DNA from: Trichormus variabilis 0441
Lineage (GTDB): Bacteria; Cyanobacteriota; Cyanobacteriia; Cyanobacteriales; Nostocaceae
Length of the DNA: 64,000 bases
Assembly: GCF_009856605.1 (NCBI RefSeq)
Contig: NZ_CP047242.1
Span: 5,460,501 to 5,524,500, forward strand
Direction: 5' to 3'
The notes below the pieces were generated by a model that was given only the letters and a program-made list of their open reading frames with translations, was not told where the DNA came from and ran no database searches. This document shows positions 16,139 through 26,510 of this stretch, in pieces. Each line of letters begins with the position of its first letter. Within the stretch, counting starts at the first letter, position 1. A program made the translations under genes and the position numbers.

Positions 16139-16879
16139 ATGGAAGTAATTCGTCTGGATAAAGTTTCGCTATGGCGGCGAACCCAAGAAGAGTTTTCTTA
16201 TGACCTCAAGAAAACTCTCCTGTCTTTGATAGAAGGTAAATATCGCAAGCCAGCGAAAAAATTGGTTTTAGACAACGTCGATTTAGTTGTTGAAAAAGGC
16301 GACAAAATTGGTATTATTGGCGCAAATGGATCTGGTAAATCAACTTTATTGAAGATCATTTCTGGTATACTTCAACCAACGACTGGCACAGTCAGAGTCC
16401 GAGGGCAAGTTGCACCTTTGATTGAACTGGGTGCTGGTTTTGATGCAGAAATATCTGTAATGGATAATATTCTGCTCTATGGTGTATTACTGGGATTTTC
16501 GAGGGCTGAAATGAAAGAAAGGGCGAACTCAATATTGGAGTTTGCAGAATTGCAGGACTATGCTTTAGTTCCTGTAAAAGGTCTTTCTTCTGGTATGGTT
16601 GCTCGTTTAGGGTTTTCCATTGCCACAGATGTACAACCAAATATCTTAATTTTAGATGAGGTTTTATCGGTAGGAGATGAAAATTTTAAAAACAAATGCA
16701 AGCAAAGAATTGATAATTTTTGGAATGGGGATGCAACAGTTCTAGTAGTTTCCCATGATTTACAGTTTGTTAAACAATATTGTAATCAATTGGTTTGGTT
16801 ATCTCATGGAAAGATAGAGTTTATAGGCGATGCAGGAGAAGCAATTCAAAATTATTTAAGTACATTAACATCCACATGA
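16139..16879 (+). CDS. ABC polysaccharide exporter ATP-binding protein (Wzt-like)
   Basis: A 246-residue ATPase partner of the permease. It has Walker A IGANGSGKSTLLKIISG, signature LSSGMVARLGFSIA, Walker B NILILDEVLSVGD, and the switch histidine in VLVVSHDL. It lacks the long C-terminal carbohydrate-binding domain found in some Wzt proteins, which fits export of a glycan without a terminal recognition cap. The zero-base junction with the permease indicates translational coupling. Confidence 0.92.
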   Translation: MEVIRLDKVSLWRRTQEEFSYDLKKTLLSLIEGKYRKPAKKLVLDNVDLVVEKGDKIGIIGANGSGKSTLLKIISGILQPTTGTVRVRGQVAPLIELGAGFDAEISVMDNILLYGVLLGFSRAEMKERANSILEFAELQDYALVPVKGLSSGMVARLGFSIATDVQPNILILDEVLSVGDENFKNKCKQRIDNFWNGDATVLVVSHDLQFVKQYCNQLVWLSHGKIEFIGDAGEAIQNYLSTLTST

Positions 16880-17053
16880 ATATAAATATTAGGAATAGTA
16901 AGTTTCCTTTTATTAAATGTAATTGAACAATGAATATGTCAAGCCTAATAATTATAACCAATAATTATAATCCTTTAATTTAGGAGGGATTGCTGAACAA
17001 CCTGTATTATGATTTTTTAAATAGTTAAGAATTTTAATTAATTTAATGAATTC

Positions 17054-20000
17054 ATGGGTATATCTAAAGTTTTATTAACAAATCATCACCTAAAAAGCTA
17101 CGCAGGTTCAGAACTTGTCACTCTCGATTTAGCAATTGAATTTCAACAAAAAGGCTGGTCAGTAACTGTTGCAACTTTCTTGTTTGGTGGTGATCTAGCA
17201 AGGCATTTTTATGCACGGGGTATAGATGTAGTTAATGTTTTAGAGAAACCTTTGACAGAAAATGAATTTGATTTAGTATGGGGTCATCATTTCCCCGTTT
17301 TAATTAAATGCTTAATAGAAGACTCTGTTAAAACAAAATATTTAGTTTTAAGTAGTTTATCTCCATATGAACCTTTGGAAGCAATTCCTTTTTTCTATTC
17401 TAAGTCTGATTTAATACTGTGTAATTCAGAAGAGACTAAGAAAGAAATCATAGAACAGAATCATTTACAAGAAATTGATAAGAATAAATTGTTCGTATTT
17501 AATAATTCTGTTCCTGCAAATTGGTTTAATCTACCAGTAGATATCAAGGAGACAGAGTTAAGAAAGGTAGGAGTGATTTCTAACCATCCACCAACAGAAG
17601 TTTTAACTGCTATAGATATATTAAAATCTAAAAATATAGATGTTGATTTAATAGGGATATTAGAAAGCCCTCAACTAGTAAATATTGATATTCTTAATTC
17701 ATACGATGCAATCATAACTATTGGGCGTACTGTCCAGCATTGTATGGCTTTAGGAAAACCCGTGTTCTGCTACGATCATTTTGGTGGGCCTGGTTGGTTA
17801 ACTCCAGATAACTTCAAACTTGCTGAGTGGTTTAACTATTCAGGAAGATGCTGTTACCAAAAAATGTCGGGTGAACAAATAGTAGAAAACTTAATTAATG
17901 GTTTTCTTGCAAATAATCAACACATACATTTTTTTAAAAACTACTCTTTGGAGAATTATTCACTAACAAGAAATGTTGAGAATGTTTTAAGTTGCATCAA
18001 TAACATTAATAAAGATTACGTTGACTTTAATTCTGAGCAAGTAATTGGAAAGGTAGGAGAAGCTTACCGACGTGTATTTACTGAAAATGGTTTCTTAAAG
18101 CTTGAACGGGAGCGATCGCAGTCTCAACTGCAACAAACCCAGACAGAATTGGAGCGATCGCAGTCGCAACTACAACAAACTCAGACAGAATTGGAGCGAT
18201 CGCAGTCGCAACTACAACAAACTCAGACAGAATTGGAGCGATCGCAGTCGCAACTACAACAAACCCAGACAGAACTGGAGCGATCGCAGTCGCAACTGCA
18301 ACAAACCCAGACTGAGTTGACTTTGTCTCAGTCCCAGCTATATATAACTCAGACAAAGTTAGAACATTGGAAAAACCTCGTCTCTTGGATGGAAGGGAGT
18401 AAGTTTTGGAAGTTACGAGCCTTATCTTTGAGTATAAAGAAAGGAATAATAAATTTACCTATCCTTAAGCTTGCCTTTAACAGGTTGCCTGTTTTTCAGA
18501 AAAAAAACTATCCCATATTTATCAAACGTATAGGTAAGTGGCTCAAGCATCAGATCATGAACTTTCGTACTAGAAATGAATTCGCTGATGCACTATTAGC
18601 AAAAGTTTTACAAAATTTCTCTGGCTTTCCCGAATATAGTCAATGGATTAAAGATTATGAAGCAAAAGATGAAGAACTGACGCAACAAAAAAAGAATTCT
18701 TTATTATTCCATTATCAACCTGTATTAAGTATAGTTTTTCCCGTTTATAAACTACCACTAACCGTCTTACAAGAGACAATCAATAGTGTTATTCAACAAA
18801 CTTACTCCAATTGGGAGCTATGTATTGCTTTTGCAGATATAGATAATTATCAAACCATTGATTATTTAAAAACCTTGAGTTTACAGGAAAAACGCATAAA
18901 ACTTAAGGTAATGGCGGAAAATAAGGGAATTTCTGGTAACTCTAATGTATCTCTAGATATGGCTTCGGGCGAATTTGTAGCTTTGCTAGATCATGATGAC
19001 TTGTTGGCACCTTTTGCATTTTATGAAGTCATCAGTGAATTGAACAAGCAACCCGATTTAGACTTTATTTACTCTGATAAAGACTGTATTAGTGCCAACA
19101 GCATGGTAAGGTCAAGGCTCTTACTCAAACCAGAGTGGAGTCCAGAAATCCTATATTCTGCTAATTATTTAACCCATCTGTGTATTGCTCGTCGCACACT
19201 TTTGGAAAAGATTGGTGGCTTTCGTCCAGAAACAGATGGCGCGCAAGACTGGGATTTATTTTTACGTATCACAGAAAATACATCACGTATCGCTCGAATT
19301 AATTCTGTGCTTTACCATTGGCGGATTATACAAGGTTCAACCTCCTTGGGAATAGATTCTAAGCCATATGCACTTGAAGGACAACTGCGATCTATCCAAG
19401 ATCATCTTACTAGAACAAAATTGCCGGCCACAGTTTCACCACACCCTGAATCTGGTTTTCGCTTAGAATGGCAAGCCTCGCCTGCAACAGTATCAATTTA
19501 TATTGATGGTGATGTACCTTGGGATTCTCTATTAGCTTGCATTAATGCTGTTGCCCAATTTTCTGACCCCAAATTACACAAAGCAAAAATTACTTTACCC
19601 GAACACACATATACTTCCAAAGCTACTGAAAGAGAAAATCTGATAAAAGCAATCAGTTTACCTATTGATTGGCTACCAATTAAAGAAGGAAATTCTAAAT
19701 TAGTTACTTTAGCTAACAATATAAAACAAGATAAGACTGATGTAGTTGTGTTTGTATCAGGTCTTGTTAAGAGGTTTACCGAAGGATGGATACAAGAACT
19801 AAGCGGATGGGTGCTTAACCATCCAGATATTGGATTTGTGTCCTCACTTATTTTAACCGATAACAATTTAGTCGTAGAAGCTGGATTAGTTGTTGACAAA
19901 TATGATAACGGCTCTCCCTTAATGCGAGGAAATTTCTTATATTCCTGGGATATATTTGGTGGGGCTTTATGGTACAGAAATTGTAGCGCTAGTTCTCCTT

Positions 20001-20278
20001 GGGCTATAGCTTTTAGTTATAAAAATTACTTAGAAGTCGGAGGATTATCTTCTAACTCTCCTTCTTTATCACACGCCATGATTAAGCTTTGTCAAGCTAT
20101 TCGCGCAAATAATAAAAGAGGCTTAGTTAACCCTCATGCTCGCGCATTTTTGCAGGATTTACCAAAAAATGATATTCCGGAATTTGACGATTCTCTAGGA
20201 AATGATCCTTATTTTCATCCCGCCTTTGCTTCAGTTGTTCCTTTAAAATTAAGAGTTAAAAATGGTAAAAAAAATTAA
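17054..20278 (+). CDS. Large bifunctional glycosyltransferase with central coiled-coil repeat
   Basis: A 1074-residue protein with three parts. Residues about 1-330 resemble a GT4-type (GT-B) fold: LTNHHLKSYAGSELVTLDLA and later AIITIGRTVQHCMALGKPVF. Residues 353-436 are six 14-residue units, the first five ERSQSQLQQTQTEL, giving a long coiled coil. From about 560 a GT2 (GT-A) domain begins with LSIVFPVYKLPLTVLQETI, followed by the ALLDHDD metal motif and AQDWDLFLRI. It probably adds two sugars to the glycan on the cytoplasmic face, the coiled coil acting as spacer or oligomeriser. Its end overlaps the next gene by 17 bases. Confidence 0.85.
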   Translation: MGISKVLLTNHHLKSYAGSELVTLDLAIEFQQKGWSVTVATFLFGGDLARHFYARGIDVVNVLEKPLTENEFDLVWGHHFPVLIKCLIEDSVKTKYLVLSSLSPYEPLEAIPFFYSKSDLILCNSEETKKEIIEQNHLQEIDKNKLFVFNNSVPANWFNLPVDIKETELRKVGVISNHPPTEVLTAIDILKSKNIDVDLIGILESPQLVNIDILNSYDAIITIGRTVQHCMALGKPVFCYDHFGGPGWLTPDNFKLAEWFNYSGRCCYQKMSGEQIVENLINGFLANNQHIHFFKNYSLENYSLTRNVENVLSCINNINKDYVDFNSEQVIGKVGEAYRRVFTENGFLKLERERSQSQLQQTQTELERSQSQLQQTQTELERSQSQLQQTQTELERSQSQLQQTQTELERSQSQLQQTQTELTLSQSQLYITQTKLEHWKNLVSWMEGSKFWKLRALSLSIKKGIINLPILKLAFNRLPVFQKKNYPIFIKRIGKWLKHQIMNFRTRNEFADALLAKVLQNFSGFPEYSQWIKDYEAKDEELTQQKKNSLLFHYQPVLSIVFPVYKLPLTVLQETINSVIQQTYSNWELCIAFADIDNYQTIDYLKTLSLQEKRIKLKVMAENKGISGNSNVSLDMASGEFVALLDHDDLLAPFAFYEVISELNKQPDLDFIYSDKDCISANSMVRSRLLLKPEWSPEILYSANYLTHLCIARRTLLEKIGGFRPETDGAQDWDLFLRITENTSRIARINSVLYHWRIIQGSTSLGIDSKPYALEGQLRSIQDHLTRTKLPATVSPHPESGFRLEWQASPATVSIYIDGDVPWDSLLACINAVAQFSDPKLHKAKITLPEHTYTSKATERENLIKAISLPIDWLPIKEGNSKLVTLANNIKQDKTDVVVFVSGLVKRFTEGWIQELSGWVLNHPDIGFVSSLILTDNNLVVEAGLVVDKYDNGSPLMRGNFLYSWDIFGGALWYRNCSASSPWAIAFSYKNYLEVGGLSSNSPSLSHAMIKLCQAIRANNKRGLVNPHARAFLQDLPKNDIPEFDDSLGNDPYFHPAFASVVPLKLRVKNGKKN
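18110..18361 (+). repeat. 42-base coding minisatellite, each unit carrying a HIP1 octamer
   Basis: Five near-identical 42-base units (18110-18319) and one diverged unit (18320-18361) lie in frame in the glycosyltransferase gene. GCGATCGC occurs at 18112, 18154, 18196, 18238 and 18280, exactly 42 bases apart. Confidence 0.95.
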
Positions 20279-21482
20279 ATTACCCAAATTTCTCAAAGAC
20301 ATAATTAAGAAAAACATTATCGTAGATAGATATATAAGAGATGCTACCGCACTTGCGGGTATCATGGATTTCTCCTGTGCAGATATTTCTGAAATTCAGC
20401 AGCATCCAGAGCGAGTCAATCAATCAGGCAGTCAAACGATAAATTGGTATGTACCACCGTTTGAAAATGCCTTTTATGGTGGTGTTATGACCATACTCCG
20501 CACTGCTGACTATTTACATCAGCATGGAAAAATCAAACAAAGATTTTTAATTTGTGGAGATAGTAATGCTGAAGTGATGCTTACTAAGATTACTAACGCT
20601 TTTCCTAATTTGAATAGTGCTGAAGTAATCATTCTCAACTCCATAGAAGCTATTCAGAACATACCAGCATCAGACTTCTCAATAGCTACTCTTTGGACAA
20701 CAGCTTATGTCTTATTAAAAGTAAAAAATACTGGCTTAAAATTCTATTTTATACAAGACTTTGAACCACTATTTTATCCTGCTGGATCAACTTACGCTCA
20801 AGCTGAGGCAACTTACCGTTTTGGGTTCTATGGAATTGCTAACACTATCAGTTTAAGAAAAATATATGAAACTGAATATACTGGCATAGCGACTCATTTC
20901 ACACCATGCGTAGATACAAAAGTCTTTTATCCTGACAGTAGCCTTAAGAAAAATTCTACTCCCAAGCGCGTATTCTTTTATGGAAGACCAGGACATCCGC
21001 GTAATGGATTTGAGTTAGCAGTTGAAGCAATGCGTAAGCTGAAAACCCGTTATGGTTCTCAGATAGAAATCTTATCTGCTGGTGCTGATTGGAAGCCTAA
21101 AGAATATGGTTTAGAAGGAGTTATAGAAAACCTGGGACTCTTAAGTTATGAAGAAACAGGCAATCTATATCGTTCTTGCCATGTTGGACTTTCAATGATG
21201 ATGACCAAACACCCATCTTATTTACCTTTTGAGATGATGGCTTGTGGTGTATTGGTTGTATCGAATATTAATTCAAGTACTCAGTGGTTATTGAAAGACA
21301 GGGAAAATTGTTTATTATCCCATCCTAGCGCTAGTTGTATCGCTGAAACAATATCAGAAGCTATTGATAAGTATGATGAGTTTGATGTAATTAGAAACAA
21401 TGCAATTAATTGTATTAAAGATAACCATGCTGACTGGTCTGTTGAGATTAAAAAAATCCACGATTTTATTCAAAGTCAATAA
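20262..21482 (+). CDS. Glycosyltransferase (GT4-like, WsaF rhamnosyltransferase type)
   Basis: A 406-residue GT-B-type transferase. The N-terminal INWYVPPFENAFYGGVMTIL and KFYFIQDFEPLFYPAGS are characteristic of WsaF-like rhamnosyltransferases. The C-terminal half has the GT4 donor-site region (FFYGRPGHPRNGFELAVEAM, then LPFEMMACGVLVVS). It would extend the glycan in the cytoplasm, with rhamnose being a good candidate donor because dTDP-rhamnose genes lie downstream. The ATG at 20262 is within the end of the preceding gene (17-base overlap), implying coupling. Confidence 0.82.
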   Translation: MVKKIKLPKFLKDIIKKNIIVDRYIRDATALAGIMDFSCADISEIQQHPERVNQSGSQTINWYVPPFENAFYGGVMTILRTADYLHQHGKIKQRFLICGDSNAEVMLTKITNAFPNLNSAEVIILNSIEAIQNIPASDFSIATLWTTAYVLLKVKNTGLKFYFIQDFEPLFYPAGSTYAQAEATYRFGFYGIANTISLRKIYETEYTGIATHFTPCVDTKVFYPDSSLKKNSTPKRVFFYGRPGHPRNGFELAVEAMRKLKTRYGSQIEILSAGADWKPKEYGLEGVIENLGLLSYEETGNLYRSCHVGLSMMMTKHPSYLPFEMMACGVLVVSNINSSTQWLLKDRENCLLSHPSASCIAETISEAIDKYDEFDVIRNNAINCIKDNHADWSVEIKKIHDFIQSQ

Positions 21483-21591
21483 ATCACCATCTGTGAGTAA
21501 AGATCAAATCTATCTAAATTAATTTAATTCCGTACTTGAAAAGTATGATAGTACTTAAATACGAATTAATAAACTAATTGATGTTTTTTTA

Positions 21592-22899
21592 ATGGCAACC
21601 CATATTATAAAAAATCAAAGTAATCTGAACTGGCTATATCTTCATATAGCAATGTTTATCATTGGATTCATATTAATTATAACTAGGCGACCAGATGCAA
21701 TTTTAAATCCTCAATTTTGGGCAGAAGACGGAACTATATTTTATGCCCAAGCTTACAATGATGGTATTTTGAAATCATTGTTTTCTCCCTATGCAGGATA
21801 TCTACATACTGTTCCCAGGTTAACTGCTGCTTTCAGTATGTTTTTCTCTTTAAAAGCAGCACCCCTTGTGTTCAATGTAATTGCGATTACAATTCAAATT
21901 CTGCCAGTTAATTTTCTAATCTCATCGAGATTTTCTAAGTTAATCCCCAAGCTCAATCATAGAATCGCCTTATCATTACTTTATTTAGCTTTACCTGGAT
22001 GCTATGAGATTAATGCAAATCTTACTAATGCACAATGGCATCTAGCACTTTTAGTATTTATGGCAATGATTGCTCAATCTTTGCAATTATTACTTAATTT
22101 ATTCGATGTTATCCTAATTTTTGTTGGCGGATTAACAGGGCCATTTGCAATTATAATGATACCTGCTATTTTATTTTTTGGCATTTATAAAAAAAAGAAC
22201 AATATTAGAATTAATAAATTATTTTACACAAAATTTTGGGTTTTAACAGCCACAGCAATAATTCAAATATTAATTATTTTTACTGATAAAAGAGGGCAAG
22301 AGAGGATCAACGGATTAGATGCAAGCTTTCTATCTTTAGATTCTGTATCTACAATTGCAAAAATTTTGATAAATCATCTGTTTTTAATATCAATTTTGGG
22401 AACTAAAATGACAGATCATCTAGTCAAGAATTTCCCATTATACCTATATATAATCGTCGGTATATTAGCATTAATTGTAGGGACTACTATTATAGTTTAT
22501 GTATTAATGAGATCACCTCTAGAACTAAGATCATTTTTTGTATTTGCTGCTCTAATTCCTTTTACTGTTCTACTTTCAGAGTTTCCAAACATCAATGATT
22601 TTGCGCTGGTTGGTTTTGGTGGACGCTACTGGTTTAATTTAACACTGGCTTTTTGTGTAGGAATTTTATGGTTTTACTGCCACATAAGTAATAAAAATAA
22701 AAGTAATTATATTTTACAGATAGGCACACTAATTGTCTTGTTACTGATGTTACTTGGCATAGTGAGTGATTGGCAGCATCCTCCTTTTACTGATTTTAAG
22801 TTTGCTGAATATGCTGACAAATTTACGGAATTAGCACCTAGAGAAAAAATAACAATTCCCATAAATCCAAGTTGGTCTATGGAACTAATAAAACATTAG
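21592..22899 (+). CDS. Polytopic membrane protein of the polysaccharide locus, function unknown
   Basis: A 435-residue hydrophobic protein with about ten membrane spans. The short N-terminal segment after the first span reads QFWAEDGTIFYAQAY, an acidic loop similar in style to GT-C glycosyltransferases and related lumenal-loop enzymes. I do not recognise a specific family. In context it may transfer a polyprenyl-linked sugar on the periplasmic side or modify the exported glycan. The following gene encodes a GtrA-GT2 fusion, and GtrA/GT2/GT-C trios are the classic O-antigen glucosylation module, which makes a GT-C role an attractive inference. Confidence 0.6.
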   Translation: MATHIIKNQSNLNWLYLHIAMFIIGFILIITRRPDAILNPQFWAEDGTIFYAQAYNDGILKSLFSPYAGYLHTVPRLTAAFSMFFSLKAAPLVFNVIAITIQILPVNFLISSRFSKLIPKLNHRIALSLLYLALPGCYEINANLTNAQWHLALLVFMAMIAQSLQLLLNLFDVILIFVGGLTGPFAIIMIPAILFFGIYKKKNNIRINKLFYTKFWVLTATAIIQILIIFTDKRGQERINGLDASFLSLDSVSTIAKILINHLFLISILGTKMTDHLVKNFPLYLYIIVGILALIVGTTIIVYVLMRSPLELRSFFVFAALIPFTVLLSEFPNINDFALVGFGGRYWFNLTLAFCVGILWFYCHISNKNKSNYILQIGTLIVLLLMLLGIVSDWQHPPFTDFKFAEYADKFTELAPREKITIPINPSWSMELIKH

Positions 22900-22992
22900 T
22901 TAATATTGAATGTTGATTAAGTTCATTGCAGAATATTATCCTTGATTAATTTTTGGGGAGTTTGAGTAAATTTAATATGCAAAAAAACTGAT

Positions 22993-24297
22993 ATGAAAAT
23001 ATTTAAATTTCTGCTTGGTGGTAGTTTAGCAGCAGCACTAAATCTATTACTGATTTTTTTACTGGTTGAAAAGCTCAACTTCAACACTCCCTTATTACGA
23101 AATATTGCCAATGTAATATCAATTGAAATTTCCTTAATATTTAGTTTTTTTGTATACAGAACTTGGGTATGGACTGGTGGTGTTTGGAATCTTAGAGAAG
23201 TATTCTTACGTCAACTACCTCTTTATCATGTTTCTGCTGGACTAGCAGTTTTTACGCGTGTTTTCTTGATTTTTCCGATTTTAGATTGGTTGCAGGTTAA
23301 CTATGCAGTTAATACTGTAATAGGCGCACTTTTGAGCGCATCTATTAATTATTTTATTAGTGATAGTTTTGTATTTAAAACACCAAGAAAACAAAATCGA
23401 GATGATTTACAAGGAGAAATCCCTTTAGATACATATTATCCAGAAGCATTAGCTCCAGCTATATCAATCGGATCAAAATCAAAGCAATCTGAATCGAAAG
23501 TTGTAGATGTTTCTAAAACTATTACTACTTTATCAATAGTCATTCCAGCCTACAATGAAGAAGATTGCATAGTGCAAACAATACAAACTATTAGCAAAAC
23601 CTTAGAAATTGAACAAATAGATTATGAAATTTTAGTTGTTAACGATAATAGTAGGGATAGAACTGAAGAATTATTGCAGCAAATTACTTCACATAATAGT
23701 AAACTACGTTATGTGAATAATTATTATCCTAATGGCTTTGGCTTTGCGGTTCGCTGTGGTTTGGAGAACTTCACAGGGGATGCTGTAGCTGTGGTTATGG
23801 CAGATAGTTCAGATGCACCAGAGGATATAGTATCCTACTTCCATAAGCTACAAGAGGGTTATGATTGCGTTTTTGGTTCTCGCTTTATTAAAGGTGGTAA
23901 AGTAATTGATTATCCTGGTCACAAACTAGTTGTGAATCGTTTAGCAAACTTATTTATTCAAATCTTATTTAGTTTGAAATTTAATGATATTACTAATGCC
24001 TTTAAAGTTTATCGAAAGGAAGTAATTGAAGGTATTTCTCCCTTAATATCTCATCACTTTAACTTAACGGTAGAATTGCCTCTTAAAGCTATAGTTAGAG
24101 GTTACTCCTTTACAACTATTCCTATAATTTGGAGAAATAGAACCACAGGTGTTTCTAAGCTCAAACTAAAAGAAATGGGTAGTCGATATTTGTTTATAGT
24201 TCTCTACATTTGGTTAGAAAAACACCTGTCCCGTGGAGATTACCATCTCAGTAAAAAAAGAACTGTCGTTAAATCAAAGGCTGAATCGAATGGCTGA
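22993..24297 (+). CDS. GtrA flippase-like domain fused to a GT2 polyprenyl-phosphate glycosyltransferase
   Basis: A 434-residue fusion. Residues 1-135 form a four-span GtrA-like domain (FLLGGSLAAALNLLLIFLLV ... INYFISDSFVFKTP). GtrA proteins are thought to flip undecaprenyl-phosphate sugars. After a linker, residues about 180-410 are a GT2 domain of the dolichol-phosphate-mannose-synthase type (SIVIPAYNEEDCIVQTI, VVNDNSRDRTEE, VVMADSSDAPED). In one chain it would make and flip a lipid-linked sugar. The neighbouring polytopic membrane protein could be the transferase that uses it. Its stop overlaps the next gene's start by 8 bases. Confidence 0.85.
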   Translation: MKIFKFLLGGSLAAALNLLLIFLLVEKLNFNTPLLRNIANVISIEISLIFSFFVYRTWVWTGGVWNLREVFLRQLPLYHVSAGLAVFTRVFLIFPILDWLQVNYAVNTVIGALLSASINYFISDSFVFKTPRKQNRDDLQGEIPLDTYYPEALAPAISIGSKSKQSESKVVDVSKTITTLSIVIPAYNEEDCIVQTIQTISKTLEIEQIDYEILVVNDNSRDRTEELLQQITSHNSKLRYVNNYYPNGFGFAVRCGLENFTGDAVAVVMADSSDAPEDIVSYFHKLQEGYDCVFGSRFIKGGKVIDYPGHKLVVNRLANLFIQILFSLKFNDITNAFKVYRKEVIEGISPLISHHFNLTVELPLKAIVRGYSFTTIPIIWRNRTTGVSKLKLKEMGSRYLFIVLYIWLEKHLSRGDYHLSKKRTVVKSKAESNG

Positions 24298-25357
24298 ACG
24301 TGTTTTAATTTTAGGAGGGGCTGGTTTTATTGGCAGTTCTTTAGCAATCAGTCTCAAACAACAGCATCCTTCATGGAAAATCAGTTGTTTTGATAATTTA
24401 CGGAGACGAGGTTCAGAATTAAATCTGACTAGATTCAAAAAATCAGGAATTGAGTTTATTCACGGTGATATTCGCTCTTCTAGCGATTTAGAACCCGGAA
24501 TGTTCAATATCGATACTATTATTGACTGTTCTGCTGAACCTTCTGTTCTTGCAGGATTTTCCTCTCCACAATACGTCCTGCAAACAAATTTATTAGGAAC
24601 TATTAATGTTCTGGAACTAGCTAGACAAATCGATGCTCGTTTGCTTTTTCTCTCTACTAGTCGTGTTTATCCGATTGAAACACTGAAGTCCATTAATCTG
24701 ATAGAATCACCAACCCGATTGACTATTGCTCCTGAGCAAACAATTTCCGGAGTATCTAATCTTGGTATTGCCGAAGACTTTCCTCTTCAAAGCTACCGTT
24801 CTCTATATGGTACTACTAAACTTGCATCAGAGATGCTAATTGAAGAGTATCGACAAGCTTACGGTATTCAAGCAATAGTTAATCGTTGTGGCGTAATTAC
24901 AGGGCCTTGGCAAATGGGTAAAGTTGACCAAGGTGTTTTTGTTTTATGGTTAGCTGCACACTATTTTGAGAAATCTTTAAGTTATATCGGCTACGGTGGT
25001 ACAGGTAAACAAGTGAGAGATTTATTACATATTGAAGATTTATTAAGACTAATTAGCTACCAATTAGAACATTTTTCGGAACTAGGTGGGGATGTATTAA
25101 ATGTTGGTGGAGGTGCTGATAATAGTCTATCTCTATTAGAAACTACTAAGCTCTGTGAAGCAATTACGGGTAAGTCTATTCCTATTAAATCAGAAGTCAC
25201 AGCTAGACAGGGTGATATACCCATTTACATTACAGATTCTTCCAAAATTATCTCTAAGACTGGATGGAAACCAACCATGAATCCAGAACAAACTCTGCGA
25301 GATATTTATAGTTGGATTCTTGAATATGAGGAATTTCTTCAGCCCATTTTATCCTAA
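24290..25357 (+). CDS. NAD-dependent nucleotide-sugar epimerase/dehydratase (extended SDR)
   Basis: A 355-residue extended SDR. It has [14 protein letters not shown] (TGxxGxxG variant), the STSRVYP catalytic Thr/Ser region, and YGTTK (YxxxK). The overall sequence is like CDP-paratose 2-epimerase-type enzymes, so it likely makes a modified nucleotide sugar for this locus. ATG at 24290 is chosen over one 57 bases upstream. It starts the Rossmann strand directly and overlaps the preceding stop by 8 bases, the usual spacing here. Confidence 0.8.
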   Translation: MAERVLILGGAGFIGSSLAISLKQQHPSWKISCFDNLRRRGSELNLTRFKKSGIEFIHGDIRSSSDLEPGMFNIDTIIDCSAEPSVLAGFSSPQYVLQTNLLGTINVLELARQIDARLLFLSTSRVYPIETLKSINLIESPTRLTIAPEQTISGVSNLGIAEDFPLQSYRSLYGTTKLASEMLIEEYRQAYGIQAIVNRCGVITGPWQMGKVDQGVFVLWLAAHYFEKSLSYIGYGGTGKQVRDLLHIEDLLRLISYQLEHFSELGGDVLNVGGGADNSLSLLETTKLCEAITGKSIPIKSEVTARQGDIPIYITDSSKIISKTGWKPTMNPEQTLRDIYSWILEYEEFLQPILS

Positions 25358-25392
25358 CCTGTTTACTATACTTTGATGTGAGAAATAATATC

Positions 25393-26475
25393 ATGCCCAC
25401 TGTTCTAATTACTGGTTCATCTGGTCTGATAGGTTCAGAATCCGTTCATTTTTTCGCCCAGAAAGGTTTTCGGATTTTGGGCATTGATAATAATATGCGT
25501 GCGGTGTTTTTTGGTGAATCTGCTTCGACAGACTGGAATCGTCAAATTTTAGAAGATAAATATGGTGAGAGGTATCGCCACTATGATATCGATATCCGCG
25601 ATCGCACTGCTATAGAAAACCTCTTTCAAGAATATTCTACTGATATTTCTCTCATTATCCATACAGCAGCGCAACCATCCCATGATTGGGCTGCAAAAGA
25701 CCCCCACACAGATTTTACAGTCAATGCCAACGGCACTTTAGTTCTATTAGAAGCAACTCGACAATACTGTCCGCAAGCAGTTTTTATATTTACTTCCACT
25801 AACAAAGTCTATGGCGATACCCCTAACTATCTACCTTTACAGGAGTTAGAGACTCGCTGGGAAATTGCGCCCAATCATCAATACAAAGAAGGTATTGATG
25901 AGTCAATGACAATTGACAACTCTAAGCATTCCCTCTTTGGGGCTTCCAAAGTTGCCGCAGATGTACTAGTTCAAGAATATGGCAGATATTTCGGCATGAA
26001 AACTGCCAGTTTTAGAGGTGGTTGTTTGACTGGGCCTAATCATTCTGGCGCTCAATTGCATGGCTTTCTCGCTTACTTAATGAAATGTACTATTTCGGGT
26101 GATACGTACACTATCTTTGGCTACAAAGGCAAACAGGTTAGAGATAATATCCACAGTTACGACTTAGTGAACGCCTTTTATCACTTCTATCAAAACCCCA
26201 GATGTGGAGAGATTTATAACATCGGTGGTTCTCGGCATAGTAATTGTTCTATGTTAGAAGCGATCGCAATTTGCGAAAATATCGTCGGTAAAAAGCTGCA
26301 ATATACCTATACAGATGATAATCGATCTGGCGATCACATCTGGTATATTTCAGATGTGGGTAAGTTTCGCTCTCACTATCCCACATGGGAGTATAAATAT
26401 AATCTTCAACAAATACTAGAGGAGATTTATTATGCTCAAACATCTAGACAAACTAATTACGCGAAAAGTCATTAA
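25393..26475 (+). CDS. Extended-SDR nucleotide-sugar epimerase with Phe in place of the catalytic Tyr
   Basis: A 360-residue extended SDR, similar to CDP-paratose/tyvelose 2-epimerases. The cofactor motif is [17 protein letters not shown] and the Ser/Thr region [14 protein letters not shown]. The active-site motif reads [11 protein letters not shown], so Phe182 occupies the position of the YxxxK tyrosine, with Lys186 kept. This may mean a reaction that does not need the Tyr proton shuttle, or a non-catalytic paralogue of the 24290 gene, which keeps YGTTK. GTG at 25378 is an alternative start, but ATG at 25393 begins the conserved domain. Confidence 0.78.
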   Translation: MPTVLITGSSGLIGSESVHFFAQKGFRILGIDNNMRAVFFGESASTDWNRQILEDKYGERYRHYDIDIRDRTAIENLFQEYSTDISLIIHTAAQPSHDWAAKDPHTDFTVNANGTLVLLEATRQYCPQAVFIFTSTNKVYGDTPNYLPLQELETRWEIAPNHQYKEGIDESMTIDNSKHSLFGASKVAADVLVQEYGRYFGMKTASFRGGCLTGPNHSGAQLHGFLAYLMKCTISGDTYTIFGYKGKQVRDNIHSYDLVNAFYHFYQNPRCGEIYNIGGSRHSNCSMLEAIAICENIVGKKLQYTYTDDNRSGDHIWYISDVGKFRSHYPTWEYKYNLQQILEEIYYAQTSRQTNYAKSH

Positions 26476-26510
26476 GTAATCCTGCCAAAATACCAGTTAA
26501 GTTAAAATCT

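Noticed and set aside
18078..18356. Minus-strand and alternative plus-strand repetitive frames inside the glycosyltransferase
   Set aside because: They are open only because the 42-base repeat has no stop in several frames. The GT reading frame explains the repeat.
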